Below the pieces are notes generated by a model. It was not told the origin of the DNA. It searched no databases and worked only from the letters and a program-made list of their open reading frames with translations. A stretch of 64,000 nucleotides of DNA from Polaribacter filamentus (GTDB lineage: Bacteria > Bacteroidota > Bacteroidia > Flavobacteriales > Flavobacteriaceae), in NCBI RefSeq assembly GCF_002943715.1, contig NZ_MQUA01000013.1:2865501-2929500 (forward strand), in the 5' to 3' direction. Shown here one piece after another: positions 8,136 to 18,367 of this stretch. The position numbers and the translations under genes were made by a program. The stretch's first letter is position 1; every line of letters starts with the position of its first letter.

Positions 8136-9824
8136 ATGATGTCTGAAGAGAAGAAATCGCTCAATTTTTTAGAGCAAATTATTGAAGAGGATTTGGCAAA
8201 CGGAATGCCAAAAGAGAATTTACGTTTTCGTTTTCCACCAGAACCAAATGGATATTTGCACATTGGTCATACAAAAGCAATTGGAATTAGTTTTGGTTTG
8301 GGTTTAAAATATAATGCGCCTGTAAACTTGCGTTTTGATGATACAAACCCTGCAAAAGAAGAACAAGAATATGTAGATGCCATTAAGAATGATATTTCTT
8401 GGCTTGGCTATTCTTGGGCAAATGAATGTTATTCTTCAGACTATTTTCAGCAATTGTTCGATTGGGCAATTTTGATGATCAAAGACGGAAAAGCGTATGT
8501 AGATTCTCAATCTTCGGAAGACATGCGTGCTCAAAAAGGAACGCCAACCGAAGCTGGATCAAACAGTCCTTTTAGAAATCGTTCTGTGGATGAAAACCTA
8601 GAATTATTTCAAGGGATGAAAGATGGAAAGTTTAAAGAAGGGGAACATACGTTGCGAGCAAAGATTGATATGAGCTCGCCAAATATGTTATTGCGTGATC
8701 CTTTAATGTATCGGGTAATGTTTAAAACGCATCACAGAACTGGCAACGATTGGTGCATTTACCCAATGTACGACTGGACGCATGGTGAAAGTGATTATAT
8801 TGAACAAATTTCGCATTCTTTGTGTTCTTTAGAGTTTAAACCTCACAGAGAATTATACGACTGGTTTAAAGATAATGTGCACGATTATAGTAAAGCTGAA
8901 TATCCTTTTGTGCCAAAACAACGTGAATTTTCTCGTTTGAATTTGAGTTACACAATTATGAGCAAACGTAAATTGTTAACTTTGGTAGAAAACGGAATTG
9001 TTTCTGGCTGGGACGACCCGAGAATGCCAACTATTTCTGGTTTACGAAGACGCGGTTATACACCCGAATCTATTAAAAACTTTATAGAAACTGTTGGAGT
9101 ATCTAAACGTGAAAATAGTATTGATGTGGCGCTTTTAGAGTTTAAAATTCGTGAGGATTTAAACAAAACTGCACACAGAGTAATGGCCGTTTTAGATCCT
9201 GTAAAAGTGGTAATCACCAATTATCCTGAAGGAAAAGAAGAGTTTTTAACCGCTGAGTATAATGATTATGAAGATGGTTTTGGAAGCAGAGAAGTTCCTT
9301 TTTCTAGAGAAATCTATATAGAACGTGAAGATTTTAAAGAGCAAGCTAATAAAAAGTTCTTTAGATTAAAATTAGGTGGAGAAGTTCGTTTAAAAAATGC
9401 TTATTTCATTAAAGCAACTAGTTGTGACAAAGATGAAAACGGAGAAATTACGGTGATTTACTGCACGTATGATCCGTTAACAAAATCTGGAATGGACACC
9501 GAAGAAAGCAAACGAAAAGTAAAAGGCACTTTGCACTGGGTTTCTGTAAAACACGCTATAAAAGCAGAAGTAAGAGCTTATGATAGATTGTTTTTAGACG
9601 AAGCGCCAGATTCACATAAAGACAAAGATTATATGGAGTTTATCAATCCTAATTCTTTAGAAATCATTACTGCATTTGTAGAACCAAGTTTGCAATCTGC
9701 AAAAATTGGCGAACGTTTTCAGTTTCAACGTTTGGGATATTTTAATATTGATAATGATTCTACTACCACCAATTTAGTATTTAACAAAACTGTTGGATTG
9801 CGCGATTCTTGGGATGGGAAATAA
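8136..9824 (+). CDS. glnS: Glutamine--tRNA ligase
   Basis: A class I aminoacyl-tRNA synthetase of 562 residues that charges tRNA-Gln with glutamine in the cytoplasm. The HIGH motif (HIGHTK) lies near residue 42 within FRFPPEPNGYLHIGH, and the KMSKS equivalent is MSKRK near residue 275. The two C-terminal beta-barrel anticodon-binding domains are present and length is normal. Two ATGs start the frame (8136 and 8139); either is possible. Its presence implies direct Gln charging rather than only the GatCAB route. Confidence 0.97.
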   Translation: MMSEEKKSLNFLEQIIEEDLANGMPKENLRFRFPPEPNGYLHIGHTKAIGISFGLGLKYNAPVNLRFDDTNPAKEEQEYVDAIKNDISWLGYSWANECYSSDYFQQLFDWAILMIKDGKAYVDSQSSEDMRAQKGTPTEAGSNSPFRNRSVDENLELFQGMKDGKFKEGEHTLRAKIDMSSPNMLLRDPLMYRVMFKTHHRTGNDWCIYPMYDWTHGESDYIEQISHSLCSLEFKPHRELYDWFKDNVHDYSKAEYPFVPKQREFSRLNLSYTIMSKRKLLTLVENGIVSGWDDPRMPTISGLRRRGYTPESIKNFIETVGVSKRENSIDVALLEFKIREDLNKTAHRVMAVLDPVKVVITNYPEGKEEFLTAEYNDYEDGFGSREVPFSREIYIEREDFKEQANKKFFRLKLGGEVRLKNAYFIKATSCDKDENGEITVIYCTYDPLTKSGMDTEESKRKVKGTLHWVSVKHAIKAEVRAYDRLFLDEAPDSHKDKDYMEFINPNSLEIITAFVEPSLQSAKIGERFQFQRLGYFNIDNDSTTTNLVFNKTVGLRDSWDGK

Positions 9825-9860
9825 GTTGGCAGTTTGCACTTTTGTGAATAAAAAGAAAAT

Positions 9861-10112
9861 ATGAAAGACGACGGTTTTAAAAATAAGACAACAGGTCAAT
9901 TAAAGGCGAGTTTAAGAGCAATAAAAATGATTACAATTGCTTTAATTTCTGTCATCACTTTATTGTTATCAATGGCTATTTATGGAATGGTAACGAAAGA
10001 AGATACTGGAACTTCCGTCGCATTATTTGTAGTTGGTATTTCCTGCGGTGGCATACTTCCTTTGCAGTTTATGCTGATGAAAAGAATTAAAAGTGAATTA
10101 GCATCCAGATAA
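9861..10112 (+). CDS. Small two-TM membrane protein of unknown function
   Basis: An 83-residue protein with a charged N-terminus and two hydrophobic segments (about residues 24-45 and 53-73), predicted to sit in the inner membrane. I recognise no family. It starts 36 bp after glnS on the same strand, so it may be co-transcribed. Confidence 0.65.
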   Translation: MKDDGFKNKTTGQLKASLRAIKMITIALISVITLLLSMAIYGMVTKEDTGTSVALFVVGISCGGILPLQFMLMKRIKSELASR

Positions 10113-10194
10113 TAAAACTTATAACAGATTGTCTCTATTTTCAGAAATGCAATTTTGTCTACAAAATAAATATTAATTTTAAAAACAGCACATC

Positions 10195-10497
10195 ATGAAA
10201 AAAATAATCGTTTTAAGTTTATTGATTTTAGCTTCTTGTGGAAACAAAAATGAAATCAAACAAAATGCAGAAGTCTCTTGTGGACAATGTCAATTTGGAT
10301 TAGATTCGGAAAATGGATGTAGTTTGGCTATTCAAATTGATGACAAAGCTTATTTTGTTGATGGTTTTGGTATTGATGATTTTGGCGATGCACATGAGGA
10401 GCATACCGGTTTTTGTGAGGTAATCAGAAAAGGCGAAATTTCAGGAAATATTAAAAACGGGCGATTTATTGCGAGTTCAATAAAGGTGATAGATTAG
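10195..10497 (+). CDS. DUF6370-type lipoprotein
   Basis: A 100-residue lipoprotein. The signal ILASC places the lipid-modified cysteine near residue 15. The mature part has a CGQCQFGL motif followed by GCSLAIQIDDKAYFVDG and a later HTGFCE, matching the small Cys-containing DUF6370 family of Bacteroidota. The four mature cysteines could bind metal or be redox active, but the function is unknown. It has its own ATG 82 bp after the preceding membrane protein and converges on the DUF5916 gene. Confidence 0.7.
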   Translation: MKKIIVLSLLILASCGNKNEIKQNAEVSCGQCQFGLDSENGCSLAIQIDDKAYFVDGFGIDDFGDAHEEHTGFCEVIRKGEISGNIKNGRFIASSIKVID

Positions 10498-10512
10498 AAT
10501 TTTTAAACCTAA

Positions 10513-13137
10513 TTATTTCACAAATCTATAAGTAGCTTTTATTAAAAAAGTGTCTTCTAGTTTGTTACTTGTAATTTGATTTCTTAAACTATTTGTTAAA
10601 GAAGTTCTTGGATCATCAAAAGTAACACCTCCTCTGGCCCAAACAAAAAACAGCTCTGAGCCGGGAATATATTCCCATCTTGCAACTAAATTTGCACGCA
10701 ATTGTACAAAAGAAAAATCTTGTTTGTTAAAAGTATAATCTATATTTCCATCTAAATTTACATCAACATTATAGATATCATTCGTTAAGGATATTTCATT
10801 TTGATTATACATAGAAACTCTTTCATTAAAACTTGATGCTGTTGAATTATTTACAACCTTAAAATCAGAATATCTTCCTCTAGAAATATATGGTTGACCA
10901 TAAAGTTGAATAGAAAAATTTGGGTTTAAGCTATAGTTTAAGCGTAAAGTTGTCGATAAACTTTGATTATCAATTGTTCCTAAAACATACCGTTTTACAG
11001 AATTATAATCTGCTTCATCAACATATTGAGATTTGTCTATTACTTTTTCAAATTCAGTATTTAGAGATACACTAAGCGCATCAAATGGTTGATAATCCAT
11101 TCTAAAAATATATTTCTTAAAATCTCTTACACTTTCTTTTGTTTTACTATCAACATAACCAAGTGTGAAACTCATTTTTTTACTTTTATCAGAACCAAAA
11201 TAGAAGTAGACATAGTTCCTTTCTGGAGAACGCCAGCGTGGACCACCTCTAAGATAAGCGTTTTCATAATTAACAGGTTTATGGCCAAAACCTAATTCTG
11301 TCCACCAATTATTTATCCAATTTACTTTACCCTCTAATTTATACTCAGAGCTATTATGATTCCCATCAAAATCATAGGTTGAATTTTGTTCCAAACTCAA
11401 ATCAATATCTCTATATATTTCAGTTGGAACCTGCCATAAATATTTTAAATTAAAAAACTGAATCATTTCATCTGTTTGACGTAAAAAACCAACGTCGTTT
11501 AACTCTAATTCTGGAGATCTCCAAATAAAACCACCATCATAACGCCAATTTCCTCCTCCTTGTTTCCCTATTTCAATTCTTCCCCCAGTACCAGTTAATG
11601 AAGTTTTATTGGGGTCTATGCTTACATGACCCGCATCAACTCTGCCAAAATTATGACGTAAAGTTTGTTGAGTTTCTGTAATAGCTTCTTTACTACCTAA
11701 TACATGACTCAAAATTACATTTCCTTGAAAATAAAATTCTCTATTTTTCCAGTTATGTTGAAAATCTAACCCACCTGTATAAGCAGCTTTATGTAATTCT
11801 GAAAAATTACCATCTAAATTTCTGTTAGTAGCTGTAAAAATTCCGCCAATAAAAGAGTTTCTTTTATTAAAATCTTTTTGAGCTCTTGTTACTATAAAGT
11901 TGGTTAAAGGTTCTACAATTTCTTTTCTAGTTTTTCCATTTACTTCCCTTATTTCTGTATATTCATTTGAAGTTACACTCTCTAAAAGACCAATAGACCA
12001 ACCATTTTGAGTTTTTCCAGAGAATTTTGCTGCGCCTAAAATTGTTGAATTTATGGGTTCTTTTGAATATTCGCCTGTTGATAAATTGGCTCTTCTGTGC
12101 GGATTTCTACCAATTCTTCTGCTGTAAAAAAGATTATCTCTTCCGTTAGCAAATTCAAAATCGAAGATGTTTTTATTTTCAACAAAAAACGGACGCTGTT
12201 CTTTAAAAAATATTTGAAATCCATCTAATGCAATTGCACCAGGGTCCGCTTCTACTTGTCCAAAATCTGGGTTAATTGTAAGGTCTAAAGTTAAATCGTT
12301 TGTAATTCCAATTTTTGCATCTAAACCTCCATTTATTTTAAAATCGCTTCCATCTCTAAAAGGATTGCCAGCTTCAGCCGGATAACGATCATACTGTAAA
12401 ACAGTAAAAGGCTGAATTTCTAATTGCTTTTGAGGAACCAAATCTATTAGACCATGCAACTCACCAGCTTCGCTTATTGAACCAGATTGAGAGTTTGGGA
12501 TTCTTTGCCAAAGCGATTTTTCTTGCAATCTAAAAATAGTGCGATTAATATTAAATCCCCAAATTTGTTCCTTAGCATTCCCAAATCGTAATTGGCTAAA
12601 GGGAATCTTCATTTCGGCAGTCCATCCTTTATCATCGACCTTCGCATCTGTATACCAAATAGGGTTCCAGCTATCATCCCAATTTTGGCCATTCTGCGTG
12701 ACAATTTCCTCGCCTTTTACTCCTGCTGCTGTTGTGGTAAAAACAAAAGCAGTTCGTTTATCGTGATAACTATCAATACTTACATTTACTCTGTCACCTA
12801 CAAAACCATCTCTTCTGCTTAATCTTTGTTGAATTAAACTAGGTTGATCATCTAAGGCTCTAATTGCTATATATAAATATTTTGAGTCATAAATGACCTT
12901 AAATAAGGTTTGAAATGCTGGAGGAGTTCCCTCATCTGGATCTTTTTCAGTAAAATCTGATGACCATTCAACTACATTCCAAGCTTCATCAAAAACATCA
13001 CCATCAATAATTGGTGTTTTTGTTAGTTTTTTAGTTGTATAAATCCTTTTTGGAACTTTATTTTCTAAAACTTCTTGCGAAAAAGTTGATGTTGATAAAA
13101 AAAGAAAGACTAAAAAGAAGCTGAAGGCAAATTTCAT
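10513..13137 (-). CDS. DUF5916 outer-membrane protein with N-terminal CBM9-like domain
   Basis: An 874-residue exported protein with a signal peptide at residues 1-20 (FSFFLVFLFLSTSTFS). After it comes a carbohydrate-binding family 9-like beta-sandwich (about 30-230: IDGDVFDEAW, then YIAIRALD). The rest is a long, aromatic-rich region with alternating strands typical of the DUF5916 outer-membrane barrel, ending in KATYRFVK. The family is common in Bacteroidota and its ligand is unknown; the domain order suggests surface binding or uptake. It is monocistronic with a TACATTTG -7 box upstream. Confidence 0.85.
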   Translation of the reverse strand: MKFAFSFFLVFLFLSTSTFSQEVLENKVPKRIYTTKKLTKTPIIDGDVFDEAWNVVEWSSDFTEKDPDEGTPPAFQTLFKVIYDSKYLYIAIRALDDQPSLIQQRLSRRDGFVGDRVNVSIDSYHDKRTAFVFTTTAAGVKGEEIVTQNGQNWDDSWNPIWYTDAKVDDKGWTAEMKIPFSQLRFGNAKEQIWGFNINRTIFRLQEKSLWQRIPNSQSGSISEAGELHGLIDLVPQKQLEIQPFTVLQYDRYPAEAGNPFRDGSDFKINGGLDAKIGITNDLTLDLTINPDFGQVEADPGAIALDGFQIFFKEQRPFFVENKNIFDFEFANGRDNLFYSRRIGRNPHRRANLSTGEYSKEPINSTILGAAKFSGKTQNGWSIGLLESVTSNEYTEIREVNGKTRKEIVEPLTNFIVTRAQKDFNKRNSFIGGIFTATNRNLDGNFSELHKAAYTGGLDFQHNWKNREFYFQGNVILSHVLGSKEAITETQQTLRHNFGRVDAGHVSIDPNKTSLTGTGGRIEIGKQGGGNWRYDGGFIWRSPELELNDVGFLRQTDEMIQFFNLKYLWQVPTEIYRDIDLSLEQNSTYDFDGNHNSSEYKLEGKVNWINNWWTELGFGHKPVNYENAYLRGGPRWRSPERNYVYFYFGSDKSKKMSFTLGYVDSKTKESVRDFKKYIFRMDYQPFDALSVSLNTEFEKVIDKSQYVDEADYNSVKRYVLGTIDNQSLSTTLRLNYSLNPNFSIQLYGQPYISRGRYSDFKVVNNSTASSFNERVSMYNQNEISLTNDIYNVDVNLDGNIDYTFNKQDFSFVQLRANLVARWEYIPGSELFFVWARGGVTFDDPRTSLTNSLRNQITSNKLEDTFLIKATYRFVK

Positions 13138-13190
13138 GTTAAAATTTGTTTGAATTAAAAAAAGCGTTAGAATTGCTTTAAACTGGAAGG

Positions 13191-13198
13191 CAAATGTA
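13191..13198 (-). promoter_or_regulatory. -7 element for the DUF5916 gene
   Basis: CAAATGTA on the plus strand reads TACATTTG on the minus strand, a perfect TAnnTTTG match, 54 bp before the ATG at 13137. A -33 TTG is not obvious. Confidence 0.55.
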
Positions 13199-13407
13199 CC
13201 TCCCTAATTTCATAACATTATGTTAATTTATTTGAATATTTCCCTTTCGTAACATCTTGCAATTGTCATAAAAAAACTTTTTACAAAAATGTTTTTTTGA
13301 AAACAATAAAAACAAATTAAAAAATATTGCAATAATGAAATTACACGTGTAAAAAAAATCAAGATTCGTAAAAATTTTCTGTTTTAAAAATTATATACAA
13401 TATCATA

Positions 13408-13438
13408 TTGCTAGTGTTGTTGGATTAGTATACTTTTG
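13408..13438 (+). promoter_or_regulatory. Promoter of the RND efflux operon
   Basis: TTG (13408-13410), a 20-bp spacer and TACTTTTG (13431-13438) match the Bacteroidota primary promoter. Transcription would start about 15 bp before the ATG at 13458. Confidence 0.65.
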
Positions 13439-13457
13439 CCCACCGAAATTGAGCACG

Positions 13458-13859
13458 ATGTTTAAGAAGCATTTATTTGTATTTATTACTTTATTGCTGG
13501 TTTTAACAAACCTGAATGCGAACAATAACAATAAGTCATTTATATTTTCTACTCATTTTACTGAAGCATTAGTTCATTCCTCTCAAGATTTCATTCAACC
13601 TTTTTACAGTCCTTATCAAAAAGAAGGTAAAAAACTTCAATTTTCTGAAAATATAAATATTGAAAATACTGAAGAGAATGAAGAAGAAGTTTTTAGTCAA
13701 AAACATCCAAAACACAAAGATTCTATTTCATTTATTTCTCAATCATATTCATATAGAGATTGGTTATACATACCCAAAGGAAATAGACAACGCTTTAAAA
13801 ATTACCTCAACAAAAACTCTTTACGACTACACGTTATATTTGAGGTTTTTATCATTTGA
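13458..13859 (+). CDS. Small secreted protein of unknown function upstream of the efflux genes
   Basis: A 133-residue protein starting at the ATG at 13458; the in-frame TTG three codons earlier is less likely because it is nearer the promoter. Residues 1-20 form a signal peptide (LFVFITLLLVLTNLNA). The mature part is polar, with an acidic stretch near residue 70. I recognise no domain. It is the first gene after the efflux promoter and 150 bp before the adaptor gene, so a link to the pump is possible but not shown. Confidence 0.55.
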   Translation: MFKKHLFVFITLLLVLTNLNANNNNKSFIFSTHFTEALVHSSQDFIQPFYSPYQKEGKKLQFSENINIENTEENEEEVFSQKHPKHKDSISFISQSYSYRDWLYIPKGNRQRFKNYLNKNSLRLHVIFEVFII

Positions 13860-14009
13860 TACTTCTTTAAAATTGGTTAGATTTTTATTTAACCTTTCTA
13901 ATTGATTACATTTTAATTAACAAAATTCAAACAAAGAAATTGATTCCCAAAAACGGGTCAATTCTCTTATTTACTCACATTTAAAAATATTTTCTAATAA
14001 AATTATATT

Positions 14010-15092
14010 ATGAGAAATAATCTCCTATTCGTCAGCTTAATAACTCTATCAATCCTTACAAGTTGCGACACAAAAAAAGAACATAAAGAAGAAATTATAA
14101 AATTTTTAGTTACAAATCCTATTAAAAAAGATACTTCAATTACAAAAGATTATGTGAGTCAAATTCATTCCATTCAACACATTGAGCTAAGAGCTATTGA
14201 AAGAGGATATTTGAAAACTGTTTTTGTAGATGAAGGACAAATTGTAAAACAAGGGCAAAAAATGTTTAAAATTATGCCAAATATTTACAAAGCAGATTTA
14301 CAAAAAGCCACTGCTGAAGCTAAAATTGCTAAAATTGAATACCAAAATACCAAACTTTTAGAAGAAGGGAATGTAGTGTCAAAAAACGAATTAGCAAAAG
14401 CAAAAGCAACTTATGAAAAAGCACTTGCTGAGGTTTCCTTGGCAGAAACTCACTTGAGTTTTACAGATATAAAAGCGCCTTTTAGTGGAATTATGAACCA
14501 TCTCCATGTAAGACAAGGTAGTCTTTTAGATGAAGGTGAATTATTAACAACCCTATCTGATAATAGTAAAATGTGGGTGTATTTTAATGTGCCTGAATCT
14601 GAATATTTAGACTACATAATGAGTAATGATAAAAACACTAAAAAAGCCGTAACGCTTTTAATGGCAAATAACAAAGCCTTTAATCAAAAAGGAATTGTTG
14701 AAATCATTGAAGGTGAATTTAATAACGAAACTGGAAACATTGCATTTAGAGCAACATTCCCAAATCCTGAAGGTGTTTTAAGACACGGTGAAACAGGCAG
14801 TATTTTAATGAAAGTTCCTTATAAAGACGCAATCATCATCCCTCAAAAAACAACTTTTGATATTCTTGACAAAAAATATGTTTTTGTGATTGATAAAAAC
14901 AATACAGTTGTTCAAAGAGAAATTATTATTGAAGCAGAATTACCCCACTTATACCTTGTTAAAAAAGGACTTTCTGAAGGCGATAAAATATTGCTTGATG
15001 GGATAAGAATGGTAAAAAATAAAGAAAAAATTCATACAGAATATGTTGCTCCAGAATCGGTCTTATCAAGCTTAAATCTATATGCAGAATAA
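14010..15092 (+). CDS. RND efflux periplasmic adaptor (membrane fusion protein)
   Basis: A 360-residue HlyD/AcrA-type adaptor that bridges the inner-membrane pump and the outer-membrane channel. It is a lipoprotein (LSILTSC near residues 14-20). The biotinyl-lipoyl half motifs are visible (FVDEGQIVKQGQKMFKI near 75, FTDIKAPFSGI near 150), separated by a short alpha-hairpin, then the beta-barrel and a membrane-proximal domain (GILRHGETGSI-like at about 250). It is followed 21 bp later by the permease gene and then the channel gene, a complete HAE1-type tripartite operon. Confidence 0.92.
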   Translation: MRNNLLFVSLITLSILTSCDTKKEHKEEIIKFLVTNPIKKDTSITKDYVSQIHSIQHIELRAIERGYLKTVFVDEGQIVKQGQKMFKIMPNIYKADLQKATAEAKIAKIEYQNTKLLEEGNVVSKNELAKAKATYEKALAEVSLAETHLSFTDIKAPFSGIMNHLHVRQGSLLDEGELLTTLSDNSKMWVYFNVPESEYLDYIMSNDKNTKKAVTLLMANNKAFNQKGIVEIIEGEFNNETGNIAFRATFPNPEGVLRHGETGSILMKVPYKDAIIIPQKTTFDILDKKYVFVIDKNNTVVQREIIIEAELPHLYLVKKGLSEGDKILLDGIRMVKNKEKIHTEYVAPESVLSSLNLYAE

Positions 15093-15113
15093 CAACTCTA
15101 AAATCTAAAAAAC

Positions 15114-18100
15114 ATGTTTAGTAAATTTATAAAAAGACCCGTTCTAGCAATTGTTATTTCGGTTATTATAGTTTTTATTGGTAGTCTTGCAATTAAACAA
15201 TTGCCTATTTCACAATTTCCCCAAATTGCGCCAACTACTGTAAATATATTTATTGCATATCCTGGTTCAAGTGCTGAGGTGTTAGTGAATTCAACGTTAA
15301 TCCCCTAGAAACCGCTATAAATGGCGTGCAAGATATGCGTTATATAGCTTCGGATGCAACTAGTGCTGGAGAAGCAACTATTAGAATTATTTTCGAACCT
15401 GGTGTGGATCCAAATGAAGCTGTAGTTCGAGTAAAAACGCGTGTTGACCAAGTAATGCCTTTGTTACCAGAATTGGTTCAACGTGAAGGCGTTATCATTA
15501 CTCCTGTTCAGCCAAGTATGTTAATGTATGTGAACCTGTCTAGTTCAGATAAAAATAATGATGAAAAATTTCTTTATAATTATGCGTACACCAAGGTTAT
15601 TCCAGAAATACAACGTATAAATGGTATTGCAAGTGCACAAATTTTAGGAAGTCGTAAGTATGCCATGAGAGTTTGGTTAAAACCAGATCGTATGCGTGCC
15701 TATAATATTTCAGCAGAAGAAGTTTTAGAAGCTATGCAAGAACAAAGTGTTTTGGCAAGACCAGGCCGTTTGGGGCAAAGCTCAGGAATAACATCACAAT
15801 CATTAGAGTATGTATTAACCTATCAAGACAGGTATAATGAACCTGAACAATATGAAGATATTATTATTCGCGCAAATAAAGAAGGTGAAATTATCAAACT
15901 TAAAGAAATTGCAGATGTAAAATTAGGCAGTGAATTTTTTGATATTTATTCAAATCTTGATGGGAAACCATCTGCTTCAATTGTATTAAAACAAACCTTT
16001 GGAAGCAATGGTAGTGATGTTATAAAAGAGGTAAAAGCAAAATTAGATGAGCTAAAAGTTGATTTACCTCCAAATATTGATTTTCAAATTAGTTATGATG
16101 TATCTAACTTTTTAGATGCTTCAATTGAGCAAGTTTTGCACACATTAAGAGATGCATTTATTTTAGTTGCTATTGTTGTTTTCTTGTTTTTAGGTGATTG
16201 GCGCTCTACGTTAATTCCAATTATTGCGGTTCCTGTTTCGCTTATTGGAGCTTTTTTTGTGATGCAACTATTTGGGTTGTCCATTAACTTAATCACCCTT
16301 TTTGCACTAGTATTGGCAATTGGTATTGTAGTTGATAATGCCATTGTTGTGGTAGAAGCTGTCCATGTTAAAATGGAAGAAGAAAACGTAACACCTTACC
16401 AAGCTTCGTATGCTGTTTTAGGAGAAATTGGCGGAGCCATTGTAGCAATTACATTGGTAATGGTTTCGGTTTTTATCCCTATTTCATTTATGACAGGTCC
16501 TGTTGGGGTTTTTTATCGTCAGTTTTCCATTACAATGGCTGGTTCTATTATCATATCAGCAATTGTAGCACTTACGTTGACTCCAGTTTTGTGTGCAATG
16601 ATGCTAAAAAACAATCATGGCAAACCTAAGAAAAAGTCTTTAGTTGATAAATTTATCAGCTGGTTTAACAATGGTTTTGAAAAACTTACAGGAAAATACA
16701 TCATCTTATTAAACAAAATTGTTGCTAGAAGAATTGTAACTTTTGGGATTTTAGTCATTTTTTGTGCAGGTATTTTTTTTACAAACAAAGTGTTACCTGC
16801 AGGTTTTATTCCAAATGAAGATCAAGGAATGATTTATGCAATTATTCAAACACCTCCAGGAGCAACCTTAGAGCGCACCAATGATGTTGCTGAAAAACTT
16901 CAAAAAATTTGTGAAGAAACTGAGGGTGTTGAATCTGTTTCGTCTTTAGCTGGTTACGAAATCATGACAGAAGGACGTGGTTCAAACGCTGGTACCTGTT
17001 TAATTAACTTACAACCTTGGTCTAAGCGAAGTCATTCAGTTCATGAAATAATGGAAGAATTGGAAGAAAAAACCAAAAATTTAGGCGCTATAATAGAATA
17101 TTTTGAGCCGCCAGCAGTGCCTGGATTTGGTTCTTCAGGAGGATTTGCACTTCGTTTATTAGATAAAACAAACGCTACTGATTATCATCAATTTGAAAAA
17201 ATAAATAATGATTTTATGGATGCTTTGTCAAAACGCGAAGAACTTTCTGGTTTATTTACCTTCTTTTCGGCAAATTACCCTCAATATGAGTTAAAAATCA
17301 ATAATAAAATAGCGATGCAAAAAGGCGTTTCCATTGGAAAAGCTATGGAAAATCTCAATATTTTAATTGGTAGTACGTACGAGCAAGGATTTATTCGTTT
17401 TGGAAGATTCTTTAAAGTATATACTCAAGCAGCTCCTGAATACAGACGTTTACCATCAGATTTAGAAAAATTGTTTGTAAAAAATGAAACCGGTGAAATG
17501 GTGCCTTATTCTGCATTTATGAGTGTCGAAAAAAAATTAGGTCCAAATGAAATTACACGATATAATTTATACAATTCAGCATCAATAAGGGGATTGCCTT
17601 CAAAAAATTTCACGAGTGATGATGCCATAAAAGCCATCAAAGAAGTCGCAGCAAAAGAATTACCAAAAGGCTATGATATTGCTTGGGAAGGATTATCATT
17701 TGATGAAGCAAACAGAGGCAATGAATCTGTACTTATTTTTATAATTGTTTTAATATTCGTATACTTAGTTTTAGCGGCACAATATGAAAGTTTTTTATTG
17801 CCTCTTGCTGTAATTCTCTCGCTTCCTGTGGGCATTTATGGATCTTTTGCTCTCTTAAAAATAATGGGATTAGCAAACGATGTATATGCACAAATTGGAA
17901 TTATTATGCTGGTAGGTCTATTAGGGAAAAATGCGGTATTAATTGTAGAGTTTGCTGTGCAAAAACAAAGGCAAGGAGCTACCGTTTTGGAAGCGGCTAT
18001 TGAAGGCTCTAAAGCTAGATTTAGACCTATATTAATGACTTCTTTTGCCTTTATTGCAGGATTGATTCCATTGGTTTTTGCAACTGGAGCAGGTGCAATT

Positions 18101-18367
18101 GGCAACAGAACAATTGGAGGCTCTGCTATGGGAGGCATGCTTATTGGTACCATTTTCGGAGTTCTTGTCATCCCTGGTTTGTATTACATTTTTGCTAAAA
18201 TGTCAGAAGGAAAAAATCTTATTAAAGACGAAGCTAGCGAGCCTATTTCAGAAGAAATGATGAGAATGTCTGAAAGCGAGCATTTAAGTAAAGAAAATGC
18301 TTCTAAAATTAGCGAACTTAAAAAACGTTTAAAAAATCTTACTAAAAGAAAAAAAGATGAAAAATAG
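15114..18367 (+). pseudogene. RND multidrug efflux permease (HAE1/AcrB type), frameshifted
   Basis: A proton-driven inner-membrane drug pump of about 1085 residues once the frame is repaired. The first 64 residues (PVLAIVISVIIVFIGSLAIK, then QFPQIAPTTV) and the remaining 1013 lie in different frames. Adding one C to the CCCC run at 15302-15305 joins STLIP to LETAINGVQDMRY, the usual AcrB sequence at this place. The second frame has the remaining transmembrane segments, with the proton-relay region GIVVDNAIVVVEAV (TM4) and LLGKNAVLIVEFA (TM10). If the indel is real, the start of TM1 is lost and the pump is dead. The adaptor and channel genes are intact, which favours a sequencing error or very recent loss. 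Confidence 0.85.

Larger units (their letters stand above)
13138..13457. other. Divergent promoter region
   Basis: No gene is visible here. The region separates the minus-strand DUF5916 gene from the plus-strand efflux operon and holds a minus-strand -7 element (13191-13198) and a plus-strand promoter (13408-13438). The middle is very AT-rich with A/T tracts and a short CACGTG-type palindrome near 13345. Confidence 0.6.

Noticed and set aside
8060..8263. A minus-strand frame over the glnS start
   Set aside because: Overlaps the glnS promoter and N-terminus without any homology.
15290..15330. Programmed frameshifting in the RND permease
   Set aside because: No slippery heptamer with a downstream structure is evident, and the same one-base pattern occurs in many unrelated genes of the window.
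17836..18171. A 111-codon minus-strand frame inside the RND permease
   Set aside because: Antisense shadow; the plus-strand gene clearly matches AcrB-type pumps.
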